Of a DNA stretch of 64,000 bases, positions 22,658-33,544 are shown one piece after another (position 1 is the first letter of the stretch; each line of letters begins with the position of its first letter). Where the stretch lies: positions 72,501 to 136,500 of the forward strand of contig CAUYUJ010020705.1 of assembly GCA_963575745.1 (NCBI GenBank), given 5' to 3'. The DNA comes from Prorocentrum cordatum (taxonomy: Eukaryota > Sar > Dinophyceae > Prorocentrales > Prorocentraceae). The translations under genes were made by a program, and so were the position numbers. The notes under the pieces were generated by a model. It searched no databases. It worked only from the letters and a program-made list of their open reading frames with translations, and was not told where the DNA came from.

Positions 22658-22839
22658 TACTCCAGATTTCGTAATAAAGGGAGGGGGGTCTCATTTCGGG
22701 GGGGGTCTCTTCCAGGCTATCTTGGAGGGCCTGGGGGGTCTGGGGACGATGTTTTGGAGGGTTCTCTCACGGGGGAGGTCTGAAATGGCTTGTCTTGGAG
22801 GGTCCAGACCCCCTCCCTTTTATTACGAAACCTGGAGTA
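22658..22839. mobile_element. MITE with ~34-bp inverted ends and TA borders
   Basis: 182-bp element. The left end starts TACTCCAGATTTCGTAATAA; the right end is its inverse (TTATTACGAAACCTGGAGTA), and the similarity extends about 34 bp with few mismatches. Both ends carry TA, as expected for Tc1/mariner-type target duplication. The interior is G-rich and non-coding. It sits directly on an AC dinucleotide run. Non-autonomous; no transposase in the window. Confidence 0.8.
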
Positions 22840-23011
22840 CACGTGTGGTCGTCCGCGGGCGGGCGCAGCGCAACGCCGTCCAAAGAGGTCGCTGACGAGC
22901 GCGCGCCGCAAGGGAGGGAAGCGGCCGGCCCCCCACGGGGCACCGGAGGGGCAGAGGCCAGGCCGGTGGGAGCCCGGGCGGCGCGCAAGAACCCGAGCAA
23001 GGTGCCCACCT
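22840..23011. other. GC-rich spacer
   Basis: GC-rich unique sequence between the MITE and the CTC array; nothing recognised. Confidence 0.4.
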
Positions 23012-23103
23012 CCTCCTCCTCCTCCTCCTCCTCCTCCTCCTCCTCCTCCTCCTCCTCCTCCTCCTCCTCCTCCTCCTCCTCCTCCTCCTCCTCCTCCTCC
23101 TCC
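23012..23103. repeat. (CTC)n microsatellite
   Basis: Pure CTC/TCC array of about 90 bases, pyrimidines on the plus strand. Confidence 0.97.
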
Positions 23104-23524
23104 TATGAGGCGGGCGAGTAACGGCCGAGGCAGAAGCCGGAGCAAAGCGGGGGGGGCGGAGCGAGGGGGGGAGAGGGCGCTTCAGGTGGTCAAGAGCGGG
23201 TTCGCTCCTCGCCTCCCGCGTGCCCCGCACGCGAGCTTCGAGGCGCACCATCTGTTCTCGACACCTGTGAGACAGCTGCCTGATAGCTGAAGGCGTCGTG
23301 CGGATCCAGCAGACACGAAGAACATCAGGGTACCCTCCCCGAGCCGACCTCAATCTTATACCTCGACCTGACCGTACACGGTAATGCCTGAAGCACCCAC
23401 TGCAGGTATAAGAATAGAGTGATCGGGTGCCGCGCGCGATGAGACGTTCCAGGGCAGGGCCTTCTGGAGGGTAGCACATAAGGAACGACTCACAACCGAC
23501 AGAATGGATGAAGCATAGACCGGG
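23104..23524. other. Spacer with a dispersed-repeat segment
   Basis: About 23305-23360 (GAAGAACATCAGGG, CCCTCCCCGAGCCGACCTC) resembles 48128-48180, which also precedes a copy of the TIR element. The two loci therefore share about 60 bp plus the element. Confidence 0.5.
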
Positions 23525-23677
23525 TGTTGCTAGAAGTGCCCCCGCCCCAAGGTACCCCTAGGATTTCCGAGGACCCCACGGCCTCCACAGCAACAACCCT
23601 CACGAGATCCAGAGGACCCAGGGGCTCCAAGACTGAGCGAAAAGCTGGGGGCACTTTGGGCCAGGGGCATTAGCAAC
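23525..23677. mobile_element. Short TIR element, copy 1
   Basis: About 153 bp. The left end TGTTGCTAGAAGTGCCCC is mirrored by the right end GGGGCATTAGCAAC. A second copy lies at 48204-48362 with the same left end and better inverted ends. Non-coding, GC-rich interior. Confidence 0.6.
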
Positions 23678-23802
23678 CCCGGAATGAATGACTCCCAGAC
23701 CAGGTTCTGTTGTGCACGCAGGACAGACGGACAACTGGGACCATCTGCGCACGAGCCCTGGAGCTGGCGACAAGGACGGGAGAGGAGAAGTGGAGGAGGC
23801 CC

Positions 23803-23877
23803 GCGCTTCGCGGAGTCCTGCTCAACACTTGGCAGCTCTTTCTTGGAAGTCTTCACGGCCATGCCGTCCTCGGGCGC
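23803..23877 (-). CDS. APEDG-type exon-like block, copy at 23.8 kb
   Basis: Exactly 25 codons on the minus strand: APEDGMAVKTS at the start, KELPSVEQDSAKR at the end. Downstream, 23764-23806 is a 43-nt stretch that begins GCGCGGGCC, is pyrimidine-rich and ends CGCCAG, fitting a GC-AG intron. The following sequence (LQGSCADGPSCPS in one frame) vaguely resembles the second block seen behind the 34.5, 36.7 and 45.8-kb copies. Family and function unknown. Confidence 0.55.
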
Positions 23878-24235
23878 GCACGTATTCATAGCCGACTCCC
23901 CATTCAACCATGCAGCCTGGTGTATACCCCCATTAGCGTACCTTCGCACGCCGATGGACACCAACTCTCGCACAGGGTACTGAGCGAGTGCGCCCCAGAG
24001 AGGCTTCCAAGAGGCCTCCCCAGAGATCTTCGCTGGCATTCTAGGGGCCTCTGACCAACAATCCAGGCGGTCGAGACACTTCTTGTTTTCGTATCTGCTT
24101 ACAACATACGGGTACCTGGAACTTGTCTACGAAATCAAGCGTTACAGCTCCCATTGTCCATGCACCTCGAGAACTACAGGACACACGGACCAGATGGTCA
24201 AACATACAACAAGACCTAACTGTTTATACGTATCG

Positions 24236-24236
<1 letters not shown>
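23878..24236. other. Unique sequence, no gene recognised
   Basis: Complex sequence upstream, in minus sense, of the exon-like block. It would be intron if the block is an internal exon. Confidence 0.4.
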
Positions 24237-24279
<43 letters not shown>

Positions 24280-24330
24280 TTCTCTCGTTCACCCTCTCTC
24301 TCTCTCTCTCTCTCGCTCGCACTCTCACTC
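24237..24330. repeat. (TC)n microsatellite
   Basis: CTCTCT dinucleotide array with single T insertions. Confidence 0.95.
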
Positions 24331-24444
24331 TCAGAGCGGCAAACAAAGAGAAAAATAGATGGGAAGAGAAAAAGATAAGAGGAAGGGGGAGACGGAGACG
24401 GAGAGAGACGACAAGGGCGAGTCTAGTGAAGCGGCTGAACAAAA

Positions 24445-25510
24445 CAAACAAGCAAACAAACAAACAAACAACAACACCACCAACAACACCAGCTGCAGCA
24501 ACATAACAAGAACAACAACAACAACAACAACAGCAACGGCAACAACAACAGCAACAACAACAACAACGACAACAACAACAACGATACCAACAACTACTAC
24601 TACAACAACAGCAAACACAACAACAACAACAACAACAACAGCAACAACAACAACAGCAACAACAACAACAACAGCAACAACAACAACAACAACAACAACA
24701 ATTACTAGCACGTGGGGACACTCCGTTCTCACCAGTGCCAGGGTTTTCATAGGAGGCGGGCAATACCCCCACTTTGTGGGGGGGCCGGTTCAAGCTCTAC
24801 CAAATTTCCAAACGACTCTTCGCCACCACCCACACCCAGCTTCCCGCCCTATGACGTTCGGACACCTCACTTCGTGGCCTGCGGACGACCTTGGCTACTA
24901 CACTGGCGCATGGGTACAATGACTTGTTGTGGTAACATTTTCTGTAAGCTAGCTTAGTATACGACTTTTCCCCCTGCAATTGAAGATTTCGGCGTGCGCG
25001 CGCGAAGAAAAAACGAATGTGTCCCATATGGTATTATTTGACAGGGATGATGGCCCTGGCAGGCGCGCAACCGTTGTTGCAGAAGTTCGAAGCACGTGAA
25101 AAAGTTGCTCGCAAGAGCCCGTTTGACAGAAATGTTGAAAAAGTATTGGGTTTCCTAAGAAATCCGCAAGAGCGCGCGGGATGAATTTTTGAAATTTTTT
25201 TTTGAAAAACCATTGGGTGTTTCATGTTTTTATGTTAAAATCGCTACGAAAACTAAGGTTTTGGAAGGATTTCATCTTGCGCGCGCGAGTGTGCACTTCG
25301 TGACATTTTTTGCAAAGGATTCTTGAAGTTTGGTTATGTTAGAACAAGACATGTCATTTTATATTGTTTTTTGACAGGGAAAGCGGGCGTCAACAAAACA
25401 ACCGGATCCGGACTCCCCCGTTTTGCCTGAGACTTCCTCACGAAAATGATGAAAATGTGGCTGCGGCCTAGGCGCGGCGAGGGGGGCGTGCACCAGGGGC
25501 CCAACAATAA
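24445..25510. repeat. ~0.9-1.0-kb repeat family, copy 1 of 3
   Basis: A CAA/AAC array, then a conserved block (CACTCCGTTCTCACCAGTGC, CCCCACTTTGTGGGGG) at about 24715-24900. An AT-rich block follows, starting near GCGTGCGCGCGCGAAGAAAA and containing GATGGCCCTGGCAGG. It ends GCGGCCTAGGCGCGGCGAGG and CCCAACAATAATTATTC. Copies 2 (25511-26445) and 3 (32060-32945) have the same order. Confidence 0.85.
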
Positions 25511-26445
25511 TTATTCTTTAGAAGTAATAATATTCAACAACAACAACAATCACTTTACCCGAACGCTCAGTGTTCTCACCAGTGCCAGGGTTTTCATGCG
25601 ACGCCAGCCAATACCCCCACTTTGTGGGGGGGCAGTGCAAGCTCTACCAAATATCCACACGACTCTTCGCCACCACCCACACCCAGCTTCCCGCCCTATG
25701 ACGTTCGGACACTTCACTTCGTGGCCTGCGGACGACCGTGGCTACTACACTGGCGTGGAGTACACACCCACAGAAGTTGTTAAGCCTACGTTCGTACACC
25801 CACAGAAGTTGTTAAGCCTTGTTAACCCACAGAAGTTGTTAACCCACGGTGCGATTCGTGTGATTTTATGATGCGCGGTGCTAAAATTCTTAAGAAGCCC
25901 AATGGTTTTTGGAGATTTCGGCGTGCGCGCGCGAAGAAAAAACGAATGTGTCCCGCATGGTATTATTTGACAGGGATGATGGCCCTGGCAGGTGCGCAAC
26001 CGTTGTCGCAGAAGTTCGAAAAAGTTGCTCGCAAAAGCCCGTTTGACAGAAATGTTTAAAAAGTGTTGGGTTTCCTACGAATCCGCAAGAGCGCGCGGGA
26101 TGAGATTTTGACATTTTTTTGTTGAAAAACCATTGGTTTTTTGATGTTTTTATGTTAAAATCGCTCCGAACACTAAGCTTTTGGAAGGATTTCGTCTTGC
26201 GCGCGCGAATGTCCACTTTACCTTATTTTTTGCAAGGGATTCTTGAAATTTGATTATATTAGAACAAGAAATGTCATTTTATAGTGTTTTTTGCAAGGGA
26301 AAACGGATTACAACAAAACAACCGGATCTTGATCACATCGTTTACCTGAGGCTTCCTCACGAAAATGATGAAAATGTAGCTGCGGCCTAGGCGCGGCGGG
26401 GGGGGCGCGCACCAGGGGTCCCAACAATAATTATTCTTTAGAATT
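25511..26445. repeat. ~0.9-kb repeat family, copy 2 of 3
   Basis: Tandem with copy 1. It differs by an insertion of three ACCCACAGAAGTTGTTAA units at about 25765-25845. The end matches copy 1 closely, then it runs into a new CAA array. Confidence 0.85.
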
Positions 26446-26454
26446 AATAATGTT

Positions 26455-26680
26455 CAACAACAAACACCCACAACAACAACAGCAACAACAACAGCAACAA
26501 CACCAACAACACCAACAACGACAAAAGCAGCAACAACAGCAACAACAACAACAACAACAACAACAACAACCGCTGCAGCAGCACAGCAAGAAAAAAAACA
26601 GCAACAGCAACAAAATCAACAACAGCACTAGCAGCAGCAGTGGCCGCAGCAGCAGCATCAACAGCACCCACAATCCTTTT
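26455..26680. repeat. (CAA)n/(CAG)n array
   Basis: CAACAACAGCAA array, glutamine- or asparagine-coding on plus and leucine/cysteine-rich on minus. No gene. Confidence 0.9.
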
Positions 26681-26684
26681 AGTG

Positions 26685-27240
26685 CTGCTCGCTCTTATCT
26701 GTCCACGTGCCATTCAACACGTAGACCCCAAACCCTCGATACCCGCCCGCTTCGTCTTCGATCGTACCTCCTTGGGGGCATATCTTTCTCACCAGCAACG
26801 TGCATGTCGTGCAGCCCCTGCGGCAGGGGAAGAGAGGACGGATGGAAAGGAAGGGACAAGGGGAAAGGCGGAGGATGGAACACGAGAGAGAACAGCAGGA
26901 GGGGGGCCAGGAGCAGAAAACACCTGGCAGAACCACAGGCGGGTCGGGAAGGCGGCAACAGGCGGCCAGATCGAGCAGGCAGGTTGCTGAAGACAGCGCC
27001 ATGCATGAATCGCAAGGAAGTCCCCAACGACGACATCGCGATTCCCAAAGAAATCGCGAAGAAATCCACAGCGAGAGCGCGAAACCTGACTGTCGAGGGC
27101 GCGGCGTCTGAATATATTGAAACGAGTTCCAACGCGAGAGCGCGATGTCTGCATACACTGTCAGGAGAAATTGTAAGGACGTATCAGACGGGAGCCGCTG
27201 TTGTTGTTGTTGCCAAAGAGACAATTCTGAGTCTTCGATC
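26685..27240. repeat. Dispersed repeat family B, copy 1
   Basis: Shares with 28784-29395 the start (GCTCTTATCTG, CAACACGTA, CCAAACCCTCGATRCCCGCCC), the middle (GGACGGATGGAAGGAAGGGACAAGG) split here only for display, and a tail of repeated AATCGCGAGGAA / GAGAGCGCGA motifs. Open frames across it differ between copies, so it is treated as non-coding. Confidence 0.75.
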
Positions 27241-27660
27241 GTGAATTGTTCTTCCTGCAACGTGCATTTCGTGCAACACCTTCGGCAGGAGAACAGACGA
27301 CGGATGGAAGGAAGGGACAAGGGGGAGAGAGGCGGATGTAGCACGAGAAAGAATAGCAAGAGGGGGGTTAGGAGCAGAAAACACATGGCAGAACCAGACG
27401 GGCAGATCGGGCGGGTAGACCTTAACGGGCGGGTCGGGAAGGCTGGCCCAGACGGCCACGTCGAGCAGGCGGGTTGCTGAAGAGTGCGTCCTGCACGACA
27501 GCACGATTCCCAAATAATCGCGAGGAAATTAACAGGGAAAGCGCGGTTCCTGAGTGTCGAGGGCGGGGCGTCTGAATAAATTGGAAGGAGGTCCCACGCG
27601 AGAGTGCGATTCCTGCATAAATTGCGTGGGCGTCCCTCGCGAGAGCGCGATTTTGGAATC
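27241..27660. repeat. Dispersed repeat family B, copy 2 (partial)
   Basis: Tandem to copy 1: GACGGATGGAAGGAAGGG, AGCAGAAAACACATGGCAGA and the GAGAGCGCGATT tail recur. The 5' third of the family is missing. Confidence 0.7.
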
Positions 27661-28097
27661 CGCCGACCCTGTCGGCGTGTGGGGTCGGTCCGGTCCCGTC
27701 GACGGGGAGCCTTTTTCTCCGCCCCCTCCTTCCCATCCTCCTCTCCCGTCGGGGGGGAGAGGAAGAGAGGGAGACAGAGAGAGAGAGAGAGAGAGCACCC
27801 TTCCTCGTTCGGGGAACGGGCTCGCAGCTTGAGGAAATCCCATCCACGTCCTCATTACGTCAAAGGGAAGCCCCTTCCCGGGGGGCGCCTCTGGGGGTCC
27901 TCCTCTCCCACGCCAGTCCTTCTCCGGCGCGCCAGTCCTCCTCGGGTCCTGCTCTCCAGGTGGGGAGGAGCCCCGGGGGGGGGAGTCAAATACGCATCCG
28001 TCCCTGGGGGTCCTCCTCCCCCTCCCCTCTCCTCTCCCACGCCAGTCCTCCTCTGGTCCTCCTACCCAGGGGGGGGGTCCCAGGGGGATCCTTTTCC
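27661..28097. other. GC-rich spacer with partial duplications
   Basis: CACGCCAGTCCT and CCTCCTCTGGTCCT-type segments recur several times, making a loose local repeat. Nothing coding recognised. Confidence 0.4.
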
Positions 28098-28142
28098 TGC
28101 TCCTCCTCCTCCTCCTCCTCCTCCTCCTCCTCCTCCTCCTCC

Positions 28143-28210
<68 letters not shown>

Positions 28211-28345
28211 GTCCTCCTCTTCCTCCTCCTCCTCCTCATCATCTTCCTCCTCCTCCTCCTCATCCTGCTTATCTCCGCCTCCTCCTCCTCCTCCTCCTTC
28301 GCCTCCTCCTCCCCCTCCTGGTCGTCGTCGATGTCTTTCAGGGTC
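28098..28345. repeat. (CTC)n-(ATC)n-(CTC)n microsatellite
   Basis: CTC array, about 70 bases of ATC, then interrupted CTC. Confidence 0.95.
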
Positions 28346-28544
28346 GGCGGCACCGGCCGTCAGGCCTTCACAATAAATTGTGAGGCAGTAACAGGCGGGA
28401 GTTGTTGTAAACAGCGGGCCAGGGGCGCAGTCTGGTGACACTTAAAACCAGGGTGGGAGCCCCTGGAAAATCATTTTGATTGGCAAAAATATATGTTACC
28501 GGGAATGGGGGACGAACCACCCTTATCCCTTCGAAATGGAAACT

Positions 28545-28588
28545 CAACAAAGACAACAACCACAAGAACAAGAACAACAACGACAACG

Positions 28589-28654
<66 letters not shown>

Positions 28655-28714
28655 CAACACGACAACTACAACAACTACTACTACTACTGCGACGACGACG
28701 ACGACGACGACGAA

Positions 28715-28756
<42 letters not shown>

Positions 28757-28775
28757 TACTACTACTACAGAAATC
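28545..28775. repeat. (CAA)n and (ACG)n arrays
   Basis: CAA array followed by ACT and ACG arrays, adjoining family B copy 3. Confidence 0.9.
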
Positions 28776-28783
28776 AGTTCAAG

Positions 28784-29395
28784 ACTGCTCGGTCTTATCT
28801 GCTTGCGTACACCTCAACACGTATATCCCAAACCCTCGATGCCCGCCCTCTGCATCTTCGATCGCTCAATTGGGGTGTGTGTGTATACATATATATATAT
28901 ATATAAAAAATTTTTAAAAAATACCTGCAACGTGTATTCCGTGCAGCCCCTACGGCAGGGGAAGAGAGGACGGATGGAAGGAAGGGACAAGGGGAAGGGA
29001 GGAGGATGGAGCACGAGAGAGAATAGCAGGAGGGGGGCTAGGAGCAGAAAACACATGGCAGAACCAGACGGGCAGATCGGGCGGGTATGCCCTAACAGGC
29101 AGGTCGGGAAGGCGGCAGCAGGCGGTCAGCTCGAGCAGGCGGGTTGCTGAAGAGTACGTCCTGCATGAATCGCGAGGAATTCTCGAGCGACAGAGCGATT
29201 CCCAAAGAAATCGTGAGGAACTCCACAGCGAGAGCGTGATTCCTGGGTGTCCAGGGCGCGGCGTCTTGAAAAAATCGCAAGAAGTCCCATGCAGGAGCGC
29301 GATTTCTGCATACATTGTGAGGAAGCCCCACGCGAGAGCGCGATTTGGGATTCAAGTGAGAGGAAAAAGTAAGCGGGAGTCGTTGTTGTTGTTGT
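28784..29395. repeat. Dispersed repeat family B, copy 3
   Basis: Same start and order as 26685-27240, with an inserted TATA tract at about 28890-28905. It ends in several GAGAGCGCGATT motifs. Confidence 0.75.
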
Positions 29396-29525
29396 ATGTA
29401 AACTAGAGACCTACAACCCAATTCTGAGACCCAAGACTTTCCCTGATTAACAAACAGGGTGCGAGCCCTGGGGAGGGCACTTCAATTGAAAAACACCATG
29501 TGCCCTGGACGGGGGATCAACAATT

Positions 29526-30405
29526 CGCCGGCCCAACGGGCCAGAGGCGTGCTAAGATCTCCGGTAACTGGTAAACAGTATTTCTGGTTCGCGCGCGCGG
29601 GGCGGCCCCTGGGGGTCCCTGGATCAAAAGTACCCCGAGAGGAGCCCGGGACACGCCCGGGACACGCCCGGGACACTCCCCCAGATCCTCCAGGATCGCC
29701 CCAAGAGGGCCCCAAGAGGCCCCCAACACAATCCAAGAGAGGTCCGAGACGCCCGAAGATCGCTCCACGGCGCCCAAGATGGCCTCCAGACGGCCCAAGA
29801 GTCTCCAAGATGACCCAACAAGCCTCCAAGATGCCCCAAGAGGCCTCCAGGAGCACTCCCAAGAGGGCCCCAAGAGGCAAAAATCAATGCTTTTTCTTAG
29901 GTTTTGGACAGATTTGGGCGTTTCAACCTTTTCGGTTCCCCGACGCCCCTAAAGGCTCAAGAGGCTCCAAGATCGGCCTCCAAGATCGACCCCAAGAGGG
30001 CCCAAGAGGCCCTCAAAAGGGCCCCAAGACGGCCCAAGACGGCTCCAAGACGGCCCCAGAGGCCTCCAAGACGGCCCAAGAGGGCCCCAAGAACGCCCCC
30101 AACACGGTCCAAGAGAGGTCCGAGACGCCCGAAGATCGCTCCACGACGCCCAAGATGGCCTCCGGACGGCCCAAGACGTCTCCAAGATGGCCCAAGAAGC
30201 CTCCAAGATGCCCCAAGAGGCCTCTAAGAGAACTCCCAAGAGGGCCCCAGGAGGCAAAAAACTGTGCTTTTCCTTTGGTTTGGGACAGATGTATCGACAA
30301 CTACACAGCTCCCGACGCCGCAGCTCCACACTGCAAACGACCACGCGGACAGGCGACCACGGTGCGACATTATGGGCCGGCGGAATGAGCGAAGCGATTA
30401 AATAA
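29526..30405 (+). mobile_element. Dispersed element with CGCCGGCCC/GGGCCGGCG ends, copy 3
   Basis: Has both ends: CGCCGGCCCAACGGGCCAG at 29526, and GGGCCGGCGG then the GAATGAGCGAAGCGATTA tail at the right. The first ~100 bases match copies 1 and 2. The interior has two related CCAAGANGGCC blocks of about 190 bp (around 29715-29870 and 30100-30250). No clear target-site duplication. Non-coding. Confidence 0.7.
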
Positions 30406-30439
30406 GTATTCTTCCGCACTGAAAGCTCAACAACAGCAT

Positions 30440-30470
30440 CAGCAGCGGCAGTAGCACCAACAACAACAAT

Positions 30471-30503
<33 letters not shown>

Positions 30504-30770
30504 AGCAACAACAACAATAACGGCAACAGCTACAGCGACAGCATCAACAACGACAAGAACAACACAAATGACGACAACAACAACAACAACAACAACCACA
30601 ACAACAACAACAACAACAACAACAAGAACAACAACAACAACAACAACAGCAACCACAACCACAACCACAACCACAACCACAACCACAACCACAACCACAA
30701 CCACAACCACAACCACAACCACAACCACAACCACAACCAACCACCACCAACAACAACAACAATCAGTTTA
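30440..30770. repeat. (CAA)n and (CAACCA)n arrays
   Basis: CAA repeats turn into a clean ACAACC hexamer array at about 30650-30745. No stops in any frame. Confidence 0.95.
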
Positions 30771-31149
30771 CTCTCATGCACGATGTTTCCACACGAAGCA
30801 TGCGACCATCATGATAATCATCCACATCATGAGGGACTTTTGTTCTATAGCGGGGTCCGTTATTCCAATTCCCAGATCTCCCGCCCAATGAGGTCTTGCA
30901 AACACCTCCTCCGAGGAAGCTCAAAATATTCCGCCTCGAAAACACATGCCCGCGACTTGCTGCGCCGATGCGAGACCGCCAGTGGAACCCCAGCGAAGGG
31001 TAAAGCACAAGGAAGTTTCGAACGACAGGGTTGCCTTGGTGGGGATGGGGGCTGTCGGCGGTGAGGCAAGGACCTGGCCCTGAATAGAAAGGGAGGAAGT
31101 CTCAAGCAGGGCTGTTGTTGCTGGAAGCGGCGCCAATGCTGAAGAGAGT

Positions 31150-31965
31150 AGGGCGCTAGTCAAGCGTAAAACAAAACGAAGTCTCGAGCGGGAGCGCTGG
31201 TTTTGTTGCGACGGCGGCTTTCGGCGGCAAGGAGGAACACCGCCTTGAGAAAGAAAGGAGGAAGCATCGAGCGGGAGCCGTGGTTTTGTCGGGACGGGGG
31301 CTGTCGGCGGCGAAGAACAGCACCGTCCCGAGGAAAAAGAAAGGAAATCTCGAGCGGGAGCGTTGTTTTTGCTGGGAGCGGCACCAATTCAAAAGAGAAT
31401 TGGGCGCCAGTCCAGCGTAAAACGGAAAGATGTCTCGGGCGGGAGCGCTGGTTTTGTCGGGGCGGCGGTTTTCGGCGGCGAGGAGGGACACCGCCTTGAA
31501 TAAGAAGGGAAGAAGCATCCAGCGGGAGCCGTGGTTTTGTCGGGACGGGGGTTGTCGGCGGCGAAGAACAACACCGTCTTCAAGAAAAAGGGAAGAAGCC
31601 TCGAGCGGAAGCGTTGCTCTTGCTGGGAGCGGCGCCAATTCAAAACAGAATTGGGCGCCAGTCCAGCGTAAAACGGAAGAAAAGTCTCGGGCGGGAGCGC
31701 TGGTTTTGTCGGGGCGGCTGTTTTCGGCGGCGAGGAGGAGCACCCTCGAGCGGGAGCGTTGTTTTTGCTGGGGGGAGCGCCGACGAAAGAAAGACTAGCG
31801 CGCCAGTTCAAGGTAAAACGGGAGGAAGTCTCGAGCGGGAGCGCTGGTGTTGTTAGGACGGCGGCTTTCGGCGGCGAGCAAGAAGACGCGCCCTGAGTAA
31901 AAGGAGGAAGTCTCGAGCGGGAGCGTTGTTGGTGTTGTTGGGGGGGCGATTGTAGCGGTCCCCCA
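31150..31965. repeat. Higher-order tandem repeat, ~251-bp period
   Basis: GGAGCGCTGG recurs at 31191, 31442, 31694 and 31838 (periods 251, 252, 144). Each full unit contains three ~84-bp sub-units with TCGAGCGGGAGCG and TTTTGTCGGGGCGG motifs. A shorter last period shows loss of sub-units. Frames are open but follow the repeat. Confidence 0.85.
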
Positions 31966-32059
31966 AACCGCTCGAGCGTGAGCCTCATTTTCAATGAAAA
32001 TGTAGCTGGCGCCTCGGCGAGAGCGCCAGGGCGCCTGTAAGGGGTCCATCAATAAGAAT

Positions 32060-32944
32060 TGCTTAGTAATTAACATTCAACAACAACGACGACGACACGA
32101 CGACGACGACGACGACGACGACGACAACAACACCAACACCAACACCAACACCAACACCAACACCAACAACAACAACAACAATTACTAGCACGTGGGGACA
32201 CTCCGTTCTCACCAGTGCCAGGGTTTTCATAGGAGGCGGGCAATACCCCCACTTTGTGGGGGGGCCGGTTCAAGCTCTACCAAATTTCCAAACGACTCTT
32301 CGCCACCACCCACACCCAGCTTCCCGCCCTATGACGTTCGGACACTTCACTTCGTGGCATGCGGACGACCGTGGCTACTATTCAGGGCCCCGCGGCCGAC
32401 GACGACGGCGTGCGCGCGCGAAGAAAAAACGAATGTGTCCCGCATGGTATTATTTGACAGGGATGATGGCCCTGGCAGGTGCGCAACCGTTGTTGCAGAA
32501 GTTCGAAAAAGTTGCTCGCAAAAGCCCGTTTGACAGAAATGTTTAAAAAGTGTTGGGTTTCCTACGAATCCGCAAGAGCGCGCGGGATGAAATTTTGACA
32601 ATTTTTTTTTGAAAAACCATTGGTTTTTTGATGTTTTTATGTTAAAATCGCTACGAAAACTAAGGTTTTGGAAGGATTTCGTCTTGCGCGCGCGAATGTC
32701 CACTTTACCTTATTTTTTGCAAGGGATTCTTGAAGTTTGGATATGTTAGAACAAGAAATGTCCACTTTAGCTTATTTTTTGCAAGGGAAAGCGGGGGACA
32801 ACAAAACAACCGGATCTGGTACACATCGTTTTGCCTGAGGCTTCCTCACGAAAATGATAAAAATGTGGCTGCGGCCTAGGCGCGGCGGGGGGGCCGCGCA
32901 CCAGGGGTCCCAACAATAATTATTCTTAAGAAGAAATAATGTTC

Positions 32945-32945
<1 letters not shown>
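32060..32945. repeat. ~0.9-kb repeat family, copy 3 of 3
   Basis: Same structure as 24445-25510: ACG/CAA array, the CACTCCGTTCTCACCAGTGC block, the AT-rich block from GCGTGCGCGCGCGAAG, and the GCGGCCTAGGCGCGGCGGGG end followed by CCCAACAATAATTATTC. It is 6 kb from the tandem pair. Confidence 0.85.
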
Positions 32946-33017
<72 letters not shown>

Positions 33018-33078
33018 GCAGCAGCAACAACAACGACAACAACAACCACAATAAGAACAGCAACAACAAGAATAAGCA
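32946..33078. repeat. (CAA)n/(GACAAC)n array
   Basis: CAA array with a block of ACGACA units. Confidence 0.92.
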
Positions 33079-33181
33079 GCGTAACCAGTGAAACGGCAGC
33101 CACCCTGGATCATGAAACAATGTCGCCTGGACTCCTACACTTGCGGGCAATACGATGGATGGAGTCAAATAGAGGAGGTCA

Positions 33182-33262
33182 CCGATTCGCCGCGTCCTCG
33201 TCTACGTAGGGCGCATCGTTGTTGGAATACGTGTCGTTCTTGCCAGTGGCATCCTTGGGCGT
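33182..33262 (-). CDS. APEDG-type exon-like block, copy at 33.2 kb
   Basis: Minus-strand block reading TPKDATGKND at the start and YVDEDAAN at the end, 27 codons (two more than the others in the middle). It ends CGGCGAATCG and is followed by GTGACC; 33140-33182 is a 43-nt, pyrimidine-rich stretch ending GCAAG, fitting a GT-AG intron. This copy and the 45.8-kb copy have GT, the others GC. Function unknown. Confidence 0.5.
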
Positions 33263-33502
33263 CCATTACGCAATCGTCCCCTAGGCACGTGCCATGACAG
33301 GCCCAAAGCACTTGTCGCTACCGTCCTCGCTTATTCCCACGACGTACACAAACAAACACGTATCATCACCAGTGCACCTCGTGCACTCTTGGAGGTACAA
33401 TGGCCACGCCGCCAAACATACAAAGGGAGACTAAACAGAAGAGCGGCCATTCATCATACGTGACACACCGCAGAACGCAAGACCTGCATCCTGACATCCC
33501 TG

Positions 33503-33544
<42 letters not shown>

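Noticed and set aside
24359-24922. Thr/Asn-rich 187-codon ORF
   Set aside because: Translation of a CAA array into a dispersed repeat; reading frames differ between the three repeat copies.
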